DNA from: Actinomadura parmotrematis
GTDB lineage: Bacteria > Actinomycetota > Actinomycetes > Streptosporangiales > Streptosporangiaceae
Assembly (NCBI RefSeq): GCF_019458805.1
Contig: NZ_JAIBOA010000002.1
Coordinates: 248,001-312,000, forward strand
DNA: 64,000 bases
Reading direction: 5' to 3'
Below, in pieces: positions 19,516 to 29,407 of the stretch. The translations under genes and the position numbers were made by a program. The notes under the pieces were generated by a model. It worked only from the letters and a program-made list of their open reading frames with translations. It did not search any database and was not told where the DNA came from. The first letter of the stretch is position 1. The number at the start of each line of letters is the position of its first letter.

Positions 19516-20316
19516 CTAATGGGGCGCGCGGTAAATGCGCGCCCAGTCCACGTACATGCTGACCCATCGGGGCGTCGCGCGCGTCCGGCAGAACCCCGGT
19601 CCGCGGTCGCACACCTGGTCGTTCTGCAGGGCGAGGCCCATCCGGCTGCGCTCGGGGGTGAGGGGGCCGCGGTAGTCCCAGACGCGGCGGCCGTCCTTCC
19701 AGAAGGTGAGGCGGTGCGGCAGCCAGTCGAGGGCGAAGACGTGCCAGCGGGTGAAGTCGCCGTCCACGCTGCGCTGGAGCTGGGTGCCCTCGGGCCCGTG
19801 GTGGACGAACAGGCCGGTGCTGCGCCGGGACGGGTCGATCATCTCGGCGAAGTTGATCTCGGCGGCCTCGGGGGCGCCGAACACCTTCGGCCAGAGCAGC
19901 GCGACCGCCGAGTAGCCGACGCCGCGGTCGGCGCGCATCCGCACCTCCCAGCGGCCGTGGGTGAGGTGCAGCCGGGACGCGATGCCGCCCGACAGGTCGC
20001 GGCCGCCGTAGAGGCCGCCGGTGAGCTTGAGGGCGCCGCCGGTGACGGTCGTCGCGGCGGCGGTGCGGGGGTTCACGGCGGCGTCGGGCGAGTCGTAGAC
20101 GACCCACTTCGCGGGGTCGACGCGGTCGCCGTCGAAGTCGTCGGAGACGGCGGGCCGCCCCCAGGGGGAGGCGGGCGGCGCCGACTTGGGGTAGAGCGTC
20201 GGCACCGGCCAGTCCGGGAGAGGCGGCGCGGGCGACGCGGCGGCCGTCCCGCAGGCGGCGGCCGAAACCAGGACGAGGGCGGCCGCACCGGCACGGGCGG
20301 CTCCAGAAGGCCACAT
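19516..20316 (-). CDS. GH16-fold (laminarinase/concanavalin-like) lipoprotein
   Basis: A 266-residue protein with a lipoprotein signal (lipobox SAAAC near residue 22), followed by a Pro-rich spacer and a GH16-like jelly roll: DDFDGDRVDPAKWVVYDSP, GRWEVRMRADRGVGYSAVALLWP, FARWHVFALDWLPHRLTFWKDG-type strands, and C-terminal YVDWARIY. The catalytic strand reads EINFAE (E153, N155, E158), so both Glu are kept but the usual middle Asp of ExDxxE is Asn. That could lower or alter hydrolase activity. It is expected to be surface-anchored and to act on, or just bind, beta-glucan-like polymers. The ATG start has only a weak ribosome site. Confidence 0.83.
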   Translation of the reverse strand: MWPSGAARAGAAALVLVSAAACGTAAASPAPPLPDWPVPTLYPKSAPPASPWGRPAVSDDFDGDRVDPAKWVVYDSPDAAVNPRTAAATTVTGGALKLTGGLYGGRDLSGGIASRLHLTHGRWEVRMRADRGVGYSAVALLWPKVFGAPEAAEINFAEMIDPSRRSTGLFVHHGPEGTQLQRSVDGDFTRWHVFALDWLPHRLTFWKDGRRVWDYRGPLTPERSRMGLALQNDQVCDRGPGFCRTRATPRWVSMYVDWARIYRAPH

Positions 20317-20383
20317 GGCCCCATGGAAACAGCGCGGGCGGGAGGTACCGGCAGAGATGCCGATAGTCGCCGAACGCTTGCGA

Positions 20384-21319
20384 TCAGGGGCGCTGACGTT
20401 TCGGCACCGGCACGCGATCGAGGTCGTGCACGAGGACGATCTCGCCCCCGTAGGCGGCCGCCGCCTGCTCGACGAACAGCGGCTCGTCCTCGGTCCGGTA
20501 GCGCTCGGAGAAGTGCGTGAGGACGAGGCGCCGCACGCCCGCCCCCGCCGCGACCTTCCCGGCCTGGCCCGCCGTCAGGTGGCCGTGCTCGGCGGCGAGG
20601 CCCGCGTCGGCGTCCAGGAACGTCGACTCGATGACCAGCATGTCGGCGCCGTCCGCGAGCGCCTCGACGCCCTCGCAGAGCCGGGTGTCCATGACGAACG
20701 CGACCTTCTGGCCGGGGCGCGGGACGCTGCACTCGGCGAGGGTGACGGTGCCCCCGCCGGGGGCGGTGACGCGGCCGTCGCGCCGCAGGGCCGACACGAG
20801 CGGGCCTTGGACGCCGCGCGCGGCGAGCTCGGCGGGCAGCATCGTGACGCCGTCGGGCTCGGCGATCCGGTAGCCGTAGGACTCCACGGGGTGCGACAGG
20901 CGCCGCGCGGTGAGGGCGAACGGCGCGCCTCCCGTGTCGAGCGCGAAGGCGTCGCCGCTCACCGGCTGCTCGCGGATCACGGTCGTGTCCTGGAAGGCGC
21001 TGGCGTGGCGCAGCCGCTCCCAGAACCGCGCCCCGGACGCCGGGAAGGCGGCGTCCACGCGGTGCCGGACGCCGTCGCGCGCGATCCGCTGGACGATGCC
21101 GGGCACGCCCAGGCAGTGGTCGCCGTGGAAGTGGGTGACGCAGATCCACGTCAGCTCGCTCGCCGAGGCGCCGCCGAAGGTGAGCTGGCGCTGCGTCCCC
21201 TCGCCGGGGTCGAACAGCAGGCCGTGGCCGTCCCAGCGCAGCAGGTAGCCGTTGTGGTTGCGGTGCCTGGTGGGGACGGCGCTGGCCGAGCCGAGGACCA
21301 GCAGTTCGCGTACCGACAT
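20384..21319 (-). CDS. rnz: Ribonuclease Z (tRNA 3'-processing endonuclease)
   Basis: Zinc metallo-beta-lactamase-fold enzyme that removes 3' trailers from tRNA precursors. Seen: [29 protein letters not shown], the zinc motif [10 protein letters not shown] (H63, H65, D67, H68), [31 protein letters not shown], and LTHFSERY. The 311-residue length is normal. The start is either ATG 21319 (family-like [10 protein letters not shown]) or an in-frame ATG at 21328; neither has a clear Shine-Dalgarno. It is divergent from the PPOX-fold gene at 21401. Confidence 0.94.
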   Translation of the reverse strand: MSVRELLVLGSASAVPTRHRNHNGYLLRWDGHGLLFDPGEGTQRQLTFGGASASELTWICVTHFHGDHCLGVPGIVQRIARDGVRHRVDAAFPASGARFWERLRHASAFQDTTVIREQPVSGDAFALDTGGAPFALTARRLSHPVESYGYRIAEPDGVTMLPAELAARGVQGPLVSALRRDGRVTAPGGGTVTLAECSVPRPGQKVAFVMDTRLCEGVEALADGADMLVIESTFLDADAGLAAEHGHLTAGQAGKVAAGAGVRRLVLTHFSERYRTEDEPLFVEQAAAAYGGEIVLVHDLDRVPVPKRQRP

Positions 21320-21350
21320 GGAGTCCATGGTGCCGGGTGCGGCGACCTAG

Positions 21351-21365
21351 TAAGCGATTGTTTAT
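21351..21365. promoter_or_regulatory. Imperfect palindrome in the rnz/PPOX divergent promoter region
   Basis: TAAGCGATTGTTTAT is an AT-rich interrupted dyad (AAGC..TTGTTT type), 35 bp upstream of the ATG at 21401. TetR-family operators often look like this. No regulator gene is adjacent, so this is only a candidate operator or -10 region. Confidence 0.3.
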
Positions 21366-21400
21366 GGTGGGCGGGCACCACCCGACGAAGGGAGCCCCCC

Positions 21401-21877
21401 ATGGCCGGCGGCAAGCGCGACAAGATCAGGATGAGTCCGGAGGAGGTCGCGGACTTCCTCGCCTCCAGCTTCAAGGTCCAGGTCGCCACCGTCGGCAAGG
21501 ACGGCGGCCCGCACCTGGTCACCATGTTCTACGCGCTGCTCGACGGGAAGATCGCCTTCACCACCTACCGGACCTCGCAGAAGGTCCTCAACCTGCGCCG
21601 CGACCCCGCCATGACGTGCCTGGTCGAGGACGGCGTCGAGTACGGCGAGCTGCGCGGCGTCGCCCTGCACGGCAAGGGCCGCGTCGTCGAGGACATCGAG
21701 GAGCTGATGAAGATCGGCTCGGTGGTCGGGTCGCGGATGGCCGGGCTGCCCGTCCCCGAGGTCGGCGAGCCCATCGACCCGGCGCTCGCCGACGGCATCC
21801 GCCAGGCCATGTCCAAGCGCGTCCTCGTCGTCATGGAGCCCGACCGGATCGCCAGCTGGGACCACCGCAAGGCGTGA
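21401..21877 (+). CDS. PPOX-class flavin/F420-dependent oxidoreductase
   Basis: A 158-residue split-barrel protein of the pyridoxamine 5'-phosphate oxidase-like superfamily. The fold signature is visible as VADFLASSFKVQVATVGKDG, LVTMFYALLDGKIAFTTY, SQKVLNLRRDPAMTCLVEDG and LRGVALHGKGRVV. Small actinobacterial proteins of this type commonly bind F420 or FMN; cofactor and substrate cannot be decided here. ATG 21401 follows GAAGGGAG by about 6 nt. It stands alone on the plus strand, divergent from rnz and convergent with the small gene at 21927. Confidence 0.85.
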   Translation: MAGGKRDKIRMSPEEVADFLASSFKVQVATVGKDGGPHLVTMFYALLDGKIAFTTYRTSQKVLNLRRDPAMTCLVEDGVEYGELRGVALHGKGRVVEDIEELMKIGSVVGSRMAGLPVPEVGEPIDPALADGIRQAMSKRVLVVMEPDRIASWDHRKA

Positions 21878-21926
21878 CGGCGCGCCGGGCGCCCCGCGCG
21901 GGGCGCCCGGACGGCGGGACGGCGCG

Positions 21927-22175
21927 TCAGCCGGCGTCCGGCGGAGCCTCGCCCCGGGCGGCGGCGTCCGCGCGGACCGCCTCGGCCCGCTCCCACTCCT
22001 CCTGCTTGAGCTGCGCCTCGCTCGGCGCCTGGATCCGCTTGATCTGCTTGTTCATCGAGCGGATCAGCAGGTACGTGGCGAACGCCAGCGCGAGGAACAC
22101 CCCGAAGCCGAGGAAGCCCGGGGAGACCGTGTCGTTGTTCAGCGGCAGGTTGTTGTCCGCGAGGATGGCGAGCAT
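21927..22175 (-). CDS. Small single-pass membrane protein coupled to mca
   Basis: An 82-residue protein with one membrane helix (GFLGFGVFLALAFATYLLI at about 19-37), then a basic turn (RSMNKQIKRI) and a charged helical tail. Its ATG shares a base with the mca stop (TGATG), so translation is coupled. A small membrane protein follows mca in other actinomycetes too, as I recall, which argues for a linked but undefined role, perhaps localising Mca at the membrane. No domain name can be given. Confidence 0.8.
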   Translation of the reverse strand: MLAILADNNLPLNNDTVSPGFLGFGVFLALAFATYLLIRSMNKQIKRIQAPSEAQLKQEEWERAEAVRADAAARGEAPPDAG

Positions 22176-23122
22176 CAGAGAGACACCTTCTCCCGAACGC
22201 CGGCGAACAGGTCGTCCTCCGGCAGTTCGGTGTCGACGAGGGACCTGGCCAGATGGTAGTCCTCGGTCGGCCATGCCTCCCGCTGGACGTCCAGCGGGAC
22301 CGCGAACCAGAAGCCGTTCGGGTCGATCTGGGTGGCGTGGGCGAGCAGCGCGCGGTCGCGCGTCTCGAAGAAGTCGCCGCACGGGACGCGGGTGGTGACC
22401 TCCCACTGCGGCGGGGCGTCCTCCAGCCGCTTGATCCAGTCCTCGTAGGGGGACTCCAGGCCCGCGTCGAGCATGGCCCGGTGCAGCGTCAGCGTCCGCT
22501 CCTTGGTGAAGGTCATGTGGTAGTAGAGCTTCAGCGGCTGCCACGGGTCGCCGGTCCCCGGGTACCGCTCGGGGTCGCCGGCCGCCTCGAACGCCTCCAC
22601 CGACACCTCGTGGCACTTGACGTGGTCGGGGTGCGGGTAGCCGCCCCGCTCGTCGTAGGTGAGGATCACGTGCGGGCGGAACTCGCGGACGATGCGCACC
22701 AGCGGCTCGGACGCGGCGTCCAGCGGCTCCAGCGCGAAGCAGCCCTCGGGCAGCGGCGGCAGCGGGTCGCCCTCGGGGAAGCCGGAGTCGACGAACCCGA
22801 GCCAGCGCTGCTCGACGCCGAGGATCTCGCGGGCCCGCGCCATCTCCTCGTTGCGGACCCGGCCGATGTTCGCCTCGATCTCCGGCCGCTCCATCGCCGG
22901 GTTGAGGATGCTGCCGCGCTCGCCGCCCGTGCAGGTGACCACCATCACCTCGACGCCGTCGGCGACGTAGCGCGCCATCGTGGCGGCGCCCTTGCTCGAC
23001 TCGTCGTCGGGATGGGCGTGCACGGCCATCAGCCGCAGCCCCGACCCGGAGCCGGCCCCGGACCGGGCCGGGCCGCGGTTCTCCGCGGCGCTCTCCAGGG
23101 ACTCCTCCACGGACTCCGACAC
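22175..23122 (-). CDS. mca: Mycothiol S-conjugate amidase
   Basis: Cleaves the amide bond of mycothiol S-conjugates, giving a mercapturic acid for export, as part of thiol-based detoxification. This is a zinc LmbE-like hydrolase: AVHAHPDDESSKGAA (zinc ligands in AHPDD, H37, D40), TCTGGERGSILN, ILTYDERGGYPHPDHVKCHE with a further zinc His, and KLYYHMTFTKE. It has 315 residues, slightly long because of an acidic N-terminal extension of about 28 residues. GTG 23122 is chosen because GAGGGAGAAG lies upstream. The presence of mca marks a mycothiol-making actinobacterium. It is divergent from the DUF4307 gene, the same pairing as Rv1082/Rv1081c. Confidence 0.95.
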   Translation of the reverse strand: MSESVEESLESAAENRGPARSGAGSGSGLRLMAVHAHPDDESSKGAATMARYVADGVEVMVVTCTGGERGSILNPAMERPEIEANIGRVRNEEMARAREILGVEQRWLGFVDSGFPEGDPLPPLPEGCFALEPLDAASEPLVRIVREFRPHVILTYDERGGYPHPDHVKCHEVSVEAFEAAGDPERYPGTGDPWQPLKLYYHMTFTKERTLTLHRAMLDAGLESPYEDWIKRLEDAPPQWEVTTRVPCGDFFETRDRALLAHATQIDPNGFWFAVPLDVQREAWPTEDYHLARSLVDTELPEDDLFAGVREKVSL

Positions 23123-23247
23123 TGGGGCTTCTCCCTCGTTCAGCGGGCGATCGCGCCGCCTCGGGGGCACCCTGGTGCAGAGCACGGGACGGCACGGAAG
23201 AGAATTGTTCCTGACAACGCCCGCCACCCGCATGGAGATTCCCCGCC

Positions 23248-23652
23248 ATGGCCACCAGCGCCCCGCAGATCGACAAGGCCGGCGGGCACGACCCGCACGA
23301 GCGCCGGGGCCTCGGGCTCGCCGGCTGGATCGTGTGCGGCACGCTGGCCCTGCTGTTCGCCGGCGGCTGGGCGGTGATCTACTCCCACGTGGGGCAGACG
23401 CCGGGCATATCCTCGCAGACCTACACCTGGAACGTGCGGAGCGACCAGCGCGTCGAGGTCAGCTACATGATCTCCAAGCCGAAGGGCGACACCGTGCGCT
23501 GCACCCTCCAGGCGTACGACACCGGGTTCGCCACCGTCGGGCAGCGCGAGGTCGTCGCCCCCGCCGGCGTGGAGACCTACAACCGGATGGACGCGCTCAC
23601 CACCACCCGCAAGGCCACCGGAGCCCAGGTGAAGGACTGCCGCAAAGCGTGA
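23248..23652 (+). CDS. DUF4307 single-pass membrane protein
   Basis: A 134-residue protein with a cytoplasmic N-terminus of about 25 residues, one membrane helix (GLAGWIVCGTLALLFAGGWAVI), and an external beta-rich domain holding two Cys (VRCTLQAYDT and KDCRKA), possibly a disulfide. It matches DUF4307, whose M. tuberculosis member Rv1081c also lies between mca and greA. The function is unknown; conserved linkage to mca and greA is the only clue. Confidence 0.87.
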   Translation: MATSAPQIDKAGGHDPHERRGLGLAGWIVCGTLALLFAGGWAVIYSHVGQTPGISSQTYTWNVRSDQRVEVSYMISKPKGDTVRCTLQAYDTGFATVGQREVVAPAGVETYNRMDALTTTRKATGAQVKDCRKA

Positions 23653-23849
23653 CGGCGGCCCCCCGGCGCCGCCGGAACGGCAGGTGGAAGCCGGGAACGC
23701 CTTTGCCGGTTGCGGCGCCCCCGTTCAGGGAACCTTTACCCGCACACACCGGATAGGCTAGAGGTTTCACCCGGCCGCACTTCATGTCGATGTGTAGTCC
23801 GGTCCGCCCGGGCCGGACGATGATCGCAACATGTGGATGAGGAGTACCC

Positions 23850-24350
23850 GTGACCGAGACCCGCGCTGACAACGTCACCTGGCTCACCCAGGAGGCGTAC
23901 GACCGGCTCAAGAACGAGCTGGATTACCTGTCGGGCCGGGGCCGCCGCGAGATCGCCGACAAGATCGAGGCCGCCCGCGAGGAGGGTGACCTCCGCGAGA
24001 ACGGCGGCTACCACGCGGCCAAGGAGGAGCAGGGCAAGATCGAGGGCCGCATCCTGCAGCTCCAGGGCATCCTGGAGAACGCGCGCGTCGGCGAGGCGCC
24101 GCGCACCGAGGGCGTGGTCGGGCCGGGCATGACCGTCACCGTCGCCTTCGAGGGCGACGACGAGGAGGTCACCTTCCTGCTGGCCTCCCGCGAGGAGAGC
24201 GGCGCCCCCATAGACGTCTACTCGCCGAAGTCCCCCCTCGGCGCCGCGATCAACGGCAAGAAGGTCGGCGAGAAGGCCACCTACTCCCTGCCGAACGGCC
24301 GCAGCATGAGCGTCGAGATCCTCGACGCCACCCCCTACGCCGGCGGCTGA
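23850..24350 (+). CDS. greA: Transcription elongation factor GreA
   Basis: Binds the RNA polymerase secondary channel and stimulates cleavage of backtracked transcripts. It has 166 residues: N-terminal antiparallel coiled coil (LKNELDYLSGRGRREIADKI, AREEGDLRENGGYHAAKEEQ with the tip acidic pair DLREN), a linker, and an FKBP-like C-terminal domain ending GRSMSVEILDATPY. GTG 23850 is preceded by GATGAGGAG at a good distance. A leader of about 200 bp from the DUF4307 stop includes an AT-richer patch near 23735-23770 that may be its promoter. Confidence 0.96.
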   Translation: MTETRADNVTWLTQEAYDRLKNELDYLSGRGRREIADKIEAAREEGDLRENGGYHAAKEEQGKIEGRILQLQGILENARVGEAPRTEGVVGPGMTVTVAFEGDDEEVTFLLASREESGAPIDVYSPKSPLGAAINGKKVGEKATYSLPNGRSMSVEILDATPYAGG

Positions 24351-24367
24351 CGGCGCGCTGAATCGCA

Positions 24368-24512
24368 GCCCCGGCCCGAGCGCTCGCCTGGCGGCTCGCA
24401 CTCGACCGCGCCTGGGGCGAGTGCGACATCGCTTCGCGATCTGACCGGCGGGGGCTCGCCTCCGGCGTCGCCCCCGCCGGTCGGGTGGCGCACTCGCGTG
24501 CGGGGCCGGGGC
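24368..24512. repeat. Compact multi-hairpin element between greA and the Lrp gene
   Basis: Outer arms GCCCCGGCCC (24368-24377) and GGGCCGGGGC (24503-24512) pair over 10 bp. They enclose four hairpins: GCACTCG/CGAGTGC (24398-24424), ATCGC/GCGAT (24428-24440), a perfect 13-bp stem with a 14-nt loop (24443-24482), and CGCAC/GTGCG (24489-24502), plus the palindrome CGAGCGCTCG (24377-24386). It sits between convergent genes and can act as a bidirectional terminator, but its branched design exceeds a simple terminator. It may be a copy of a dispersed intergenic repeat (inference). Confidence 0.65.
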
Positions 24513-24535
24513 GTCCGCGCGAAGTCAGGACCACT

Positions 24536-26231
<1,696 letters not shown>

Positions 26232-26310
26232 GTCCGCCGACCGGAAACACCTGGTCAACCTGCGGGGCGGGGACGTTTCGACGGGTACCGTGCGGCCGAT
26301 CCTCTCGATC

Positions 26311-26946
26311 ATGACGCAACCGCCGCACGATCCCGACGACCGGTCGCAGCGCGAGCCGGGCGACCCGCAGGACCCCTCCTCCGGCTGGGAGGCGCCGACG
26401 TCGTCCTCGGCGGCCGGGGAGGAGGGCCGTCCGCAGTCCCCGTACGGCTCCCCGCCGTCCCAGCCGTACGGGGAGCAGCAGCCCTACGGCCAGCAGCAGC
26501 CGTACGGGCAGCAGCCGTACGGGCAGCAGCCGTACGGGCAACAGCCCTATGGCCAGCAGCCCTATGGGCAACAGCCGTACGGCCAGCAGCCCTACGGCCA
26601 GCAGGAGCCCTACGGGCAGCAGCAGCCGTACGGGGCGGCGTCCCCCTACGGGAACGCCGGGTACGGCGCGCCGCAGGGCGACAACGGGGCGAACGGCCTG
26701 GCCATCGGCAGCCTCGTCGCGGGCATCATCGGCCTGTGCTGCGGCATCGGCTCGATCGTCGCGGTCGTCCTCGGCCACCTGTCGCTGAACCGGATGAAGC
26801 GGGCGGGCAGCAGCCGCGGGCGGCCGATGGCGATCGCCGGGCTGATCCTCGGCTACCTCGGCATCGTCTTCATGATCATCGGGCTCGTCCTCGCGGCCAC
26901 CGGCAACCTCCACTACGACACCGGCACCGGGCTGATCCTCACCTGA
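26311..26946 (+). CDS. DUF4190 membrane protein with PYGQQ repeats
   Basis: A 211-residue protein. The disordered N-terminus is acidic, then holds about ten PYGQQ-type repeats (residues 51-105), then a Gly/Asn linker and two membrane helices ([20 protein letters not shown] and [19 protein letters not shown]) with the DUF4190 spacing and a short basic loop ([11 protein letters not shown]). The repeats face the cytoplasm if the usual topology holds. Low-complexity Tyr/Gln tracts of this kind can self-associate. A GTG at 26290 is an alternative start. It lies before an RDD gene with a similar MTQPP...DP N-terminus. Confidence 0.85.
   Translation: MTQPPHDPDDRSQREPGDPQDPSSGWEAPTSSSAAGEEGRPQSPYGSPPSQPYGEQQPYGQQQPYGQQPYGQQPYGQQPYGQQPYGQQPYGQQPYGQQEPYGQQQPYGAASPYGNAGYGAPQGDNGANGLAIGSLVAGIIGLCCGIGSIVAVVLGHLSLNRMKRAGSSRGRPMAIAGLILGYLGIVFMIIGLVLAATGNLHYDTGTGLILT
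26464..26636 (+). repeat. Tandem 15-bp repeat encoding PYGQQ
   Basis: About ten units of CCGTACGGGCAGCAG with 15-18 bp period and third-base variants (CCCTATGGGCAACAG and similar). The synonymous variation shows the protein repeat is kept by selection, while the DNA array is still prone to copy-number change. Confidence 0.85.
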
Positions 26947-27057
26947 CGGATCCCGGCCTGACAGATCATCCGAACCGGATATAACCGAAAGGTAAATATT
27001 CGCGGCCGGGCGGGCGCGCCGCCGCGCCGGCCGCCCGCGAGCGTCCACCCTGTCGGG

Positions 27058-27681
27058 ATGACGCAGCCTCCGTACGATCCCGAGCAGCCGCAGCACGAGC
27101 GGCCGGGCCCCTACCAGGGGTCCTACGGCGACGCCCCCGGCGCCCCCGGCCCCTACGACCCGGCCTACGGCTACGGCCCGCCCGGGCACGCCGACCCGGC
27201 CGCCGGGCTGGCCGGACGCTGGCGGCGGCTCGGCGCCGCCGTGCTCGACTCGCTCCTCATCGGCATCGTCGGCAACCTGGTGATGCTGCCGTTCCCGCAG
27301 TTCATCGAGGCCCGGACGGTGAACGGGCAGGCGAGCCTCCACTTCCACGCGGGGGGCGCCGGCGTGCAGCTGCTCGTCGTGGTCGCCCAGTTCTTCTACT
27401 ACGTGATCATGCACGCCCGGTTCGGGCAGACGCTCGGCAAGATGGCGCTGTCCATCCGGGTGGTGCGCGAGGACGACGGCGGCGCGGTGTCGTTCGGGCA
27501 GGCGGCCTGGCGGTCCGGCTTCAACTACCTGATCAGCCTCTTCACCTGCGGTGTCGGCGGGCTGCTGGACATCGCCTGGATCCTGTGGGACCCCCGCCGC
27601 CAGGCGCTGCACGACAAGGTCGCGAAGACGCTCGTGGTGGCCGCCCCGGCCGGCGCCCCCAACCCCTACGCGGGCAGGTGA
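27058..27681 (+). CDS. RDD family membrane protein
   Basis: A 207-residue protein. A Pro/Tyr/Gly-rich N-terminus is followed by an RDD domain: RWRRLGAAVLDSLLIGIVGN (Arg and Asp of the first helix), a second helix (LLVVVAQFFYYVIMHARFG), QTLGKMALSIRVV, and a third hydrophobic segment ending in DPRRQALHDKVAKTLVV. RDD proteins are small integral membrane proteins, some linked to ion exchange, with no uniform function. The N-terminus resembles the preceding DUF4190 protein, so the two may be related in partner binding. The first M1 peptidase begins 61 bp after it. Confidence 0.88.
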   Translation: MTQPPYDPEQPQHERPGPYQGSYGDAPGAPGPYDPAYGYGPPGHADPAAGLAGRWRRLGAAVLDSLLIGIVGNLVMLPFPQFIEARTVNGQASLHFHAGGAGVQLLVVVAQFFYYVIMHARFGQTLGKMALSIRVVREDDGGAVSFGQAAWRSGFNYLISLFTCGVGGLLDIAWILWDPRRQALHDKVAKTLVVAAPAGAPNPYAGR

Positions 27682-27741
27682 CCGCCTTGCGGGGTTAGCC
27701 CCAGGTTGCCCAGCCTGTCGTCCAGCGGGCAGGCTGGGCGT

Positions 27742-29283
27742 GTGCATACCGCCGGCAAGCCCCGAAGCCCTGTCCTCCGCGGCGCGGCGGCGCTCGCCGC
27801 CGGCCTGCTGCTCGCGGGCTGCCAGGTGACCGTCGGCCACGGGACGCGCGACGACGGCCCGGTCGCCACCGACGCGCCGATGCCCGCGACCGGCAGCGCG
27901 TCCTCGATCGGCGACCCGTACGTGCCGGGCGACGGCAACGGCGGCTACGACGTGCAGAACTACCGGCTCAAGCTGGCGATCACGCCGGGCGGCGCCAGGG
28001 AGCTGGACGGCACCGCGACGATCACCGCGAAGGCGACGTCCCGGCTGACCCGCTTCGACCTCGACCTGACCGGCCTGGACGTCGCCGAGGTCAAGGTGAA
28101 CGGCGCGGCCGCCCGGTTCCAGCGCGACGGCAGCGAGCTCGTGGTGGCGCCCGCCGCGCCGGTCGCGCGGGGCGCCGCGTTCACCACGGCGGTCCGCTAC
28201 TCGGGCACCCCGCAGGCGATCAACGACCCGATCCTCGGCCGGTACGGCTGGATCCGCACCCGCGACGGCGTCTTCGTCGCCTGCCAGCCGAGCGGCGCGC
28301 ACACCTGGTTCCCCGGCAACGACCACCCGAGCGACAAGGCCACCTTCGACTTCGAGATCACCGCGCCGGCCGGGCTGACGGTGCTGGCGAACGGCGAGCC
28401 GGAGACGCCGCCGGCGAGCGGCGCCCCCTCGACCGCGCCGCCCGCCACCGGCGCCCCCGGCCCCGGGATCACCGCGGGCGGCGGCGGCCCGGCCGTGGTG
28501 CCCGCCGCGCACCGCGCCGAGACGACGTCGGTGTGGCACGTCCGGCAGCCGATGGCGACCTACCTGGCGACGGTGGACGTCGGCCGGTTCGACGTGCGGA
28601 CCGGCACCACCCCCGGCGGCGTCAAGATCATCACGGCGGTGGACCCGACGCTGTCCACCTCGCCCGTCGACCGCTTCCACGCCCTGAACGCCCGCGTCAC
28701 CGACGAGTGGACCAAGCTGTTCGGGCCGTTCCCGTTCGGCTCGACCGGCGGCATCATCGACGACGCCGACGTCGGGTTCGCGCTGGAGACCCAGACCCGC
28801 CCGGTGTACGGGTCGTTCGGGCTGGACGACACGATCGTCGCGCACGAGCTGGCCCACCAGTGGTTCGGCGACTCGGTCAGCCTCTCCCGCTGGCAGGACA
28901 TCTGGCTGAACGAGGGCTTCGCCACCTACGCCGAGTGGCTGTGGGGCGAGCGGAACGGCGGCTCGACCGTCCAGCAGCAGTTCGACCAGCGCTACCGCGA
29001 CGCCGGCAACAGTGAGCTGTGGGACGTCCCGCCGGGCAACCCGGGCCGGCGGCAGATGTTCGGCCGCTCGGTGTACGACCGGGGCGGCATGACGCTGGTC
29101 GCGCTCCGCCAGAAGGTCGGCGAGCAGACCTTCTACGAGATCCTGCGGACCTGGACCAAGGAGCACCGCCTGTCCACCGGCACCACGCCGCAGTTCATCG
29201 CGACGGCGAACCGGGTGTCGGGGCAGAAGCTGGACGCCTTCTTCAAGTCCTGGCTCTATGACAAGGGCCGCCCCTCCCGCTGA
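27742..29283 (+). CDS. M1-family metallopeptidase, lipoprotein (array member 1)
   Basis: A 513-residue zinc peptidase related to aminopeptidase N. The lipoprotein signal has lipobox LLAGC. The mature chain begins near GDPYVPGDGNGGYDVQNY and has the N-terminal beta saddle and thermolysin-like domain. Zinc motif HELAHQWFGDSVSLSRWQDIWLNE-type: His368, His372 and Glu 18 residues on, in NEGFATYAEWLW. The GAMEN loop of true aminopeptidases is replaced by GFALETQTRPVY, and the large helical C-terminal domain is absent. A Pro/Ala/Gly insert lies near residues 220-255. GTG 27742 is chosen for its signal peptide. It is the first of four tandem paralogues. Confidence 0.92.
   Translation: MHTAGKPRSPVLRGAAALAAGLLLAGCQVTVGHGTRDDGPVATDAPMPATGSASSIGDPYVPGDGNGGYDVQNYRLKLAITPGGARELDGTATITAKATSRLTRFDLDLTGLDVAEVKVNGAAARFQRDGSELVVAPAAPVARGAAFTTAVRYSGTPQAINDPILGRYGWIRTRDGVFVACQPSGAHTWFPGNDHPSDKATFDFEITAPAGLTVLANGEPETPPASGAPSTAPPATGAPGPGITAGGGGPAVVPAAHRAETTSVWHVRQPMATYLATVDVGRFDVRTGTTPGGVKIITAVDPTLSTSPVDRFHALNARVTDEWTKLFGPFPFGSTGGIIDDADVGFALETQTRPVYGSFGLDDTIVAHELAHQWFGDSVSLSRWQDIWLNEGFATYAEWLWGERNGGSTVQQQFDQRYRDAGNSELWDVPPGNPGRRQMFGRSVYDRGGMTLVALRQKVGEQTFYEILRTWTKEHRLSTGTTPQFIATANRVSGQKLDAFFKSWLYDKGRPSR
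28843..28944 (+). repeat. 102-bp block identical to 30698-30799
   Basis: This block encodes the zinc-binding helix region (HELAHQWFGD through YAEWLW) of M1 member 1 and matches M1 member 2 base for base over 102 bp, while the flanks have diverged. That pattern suggests recent gene conversion or strong nucleotide conservation. Confidence 0.9.
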
Positions 29284-29407
29284 CTCCCGGCCGGGCCCGC
29301 GCTGCAGCGCAGCGTTCAGCACAGCGGCGGTGAACGACCGGCAAGGGGTCGGGAAAGGTCGTCCCGGCCTCCCCGCGCCCGGCGGCCGTCCCCAGCAGGG
29401 TGGCAGG

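Noticed and set aside
19487..20314. Upstream extension of the disulfide oxidoreductase frame
   Set aside because: The extra 276 codons overlap the GH16-like gene and are Arg-rich without similarity; GTG 19486 with GGCAGGAG is a sound start.
26464..26636. CRISPR-like periodic repeat
   Set aside because: It is an in-frame coding repeat (PYGQQ) with no spacers; no CRISPR array or cas gene is in the window.
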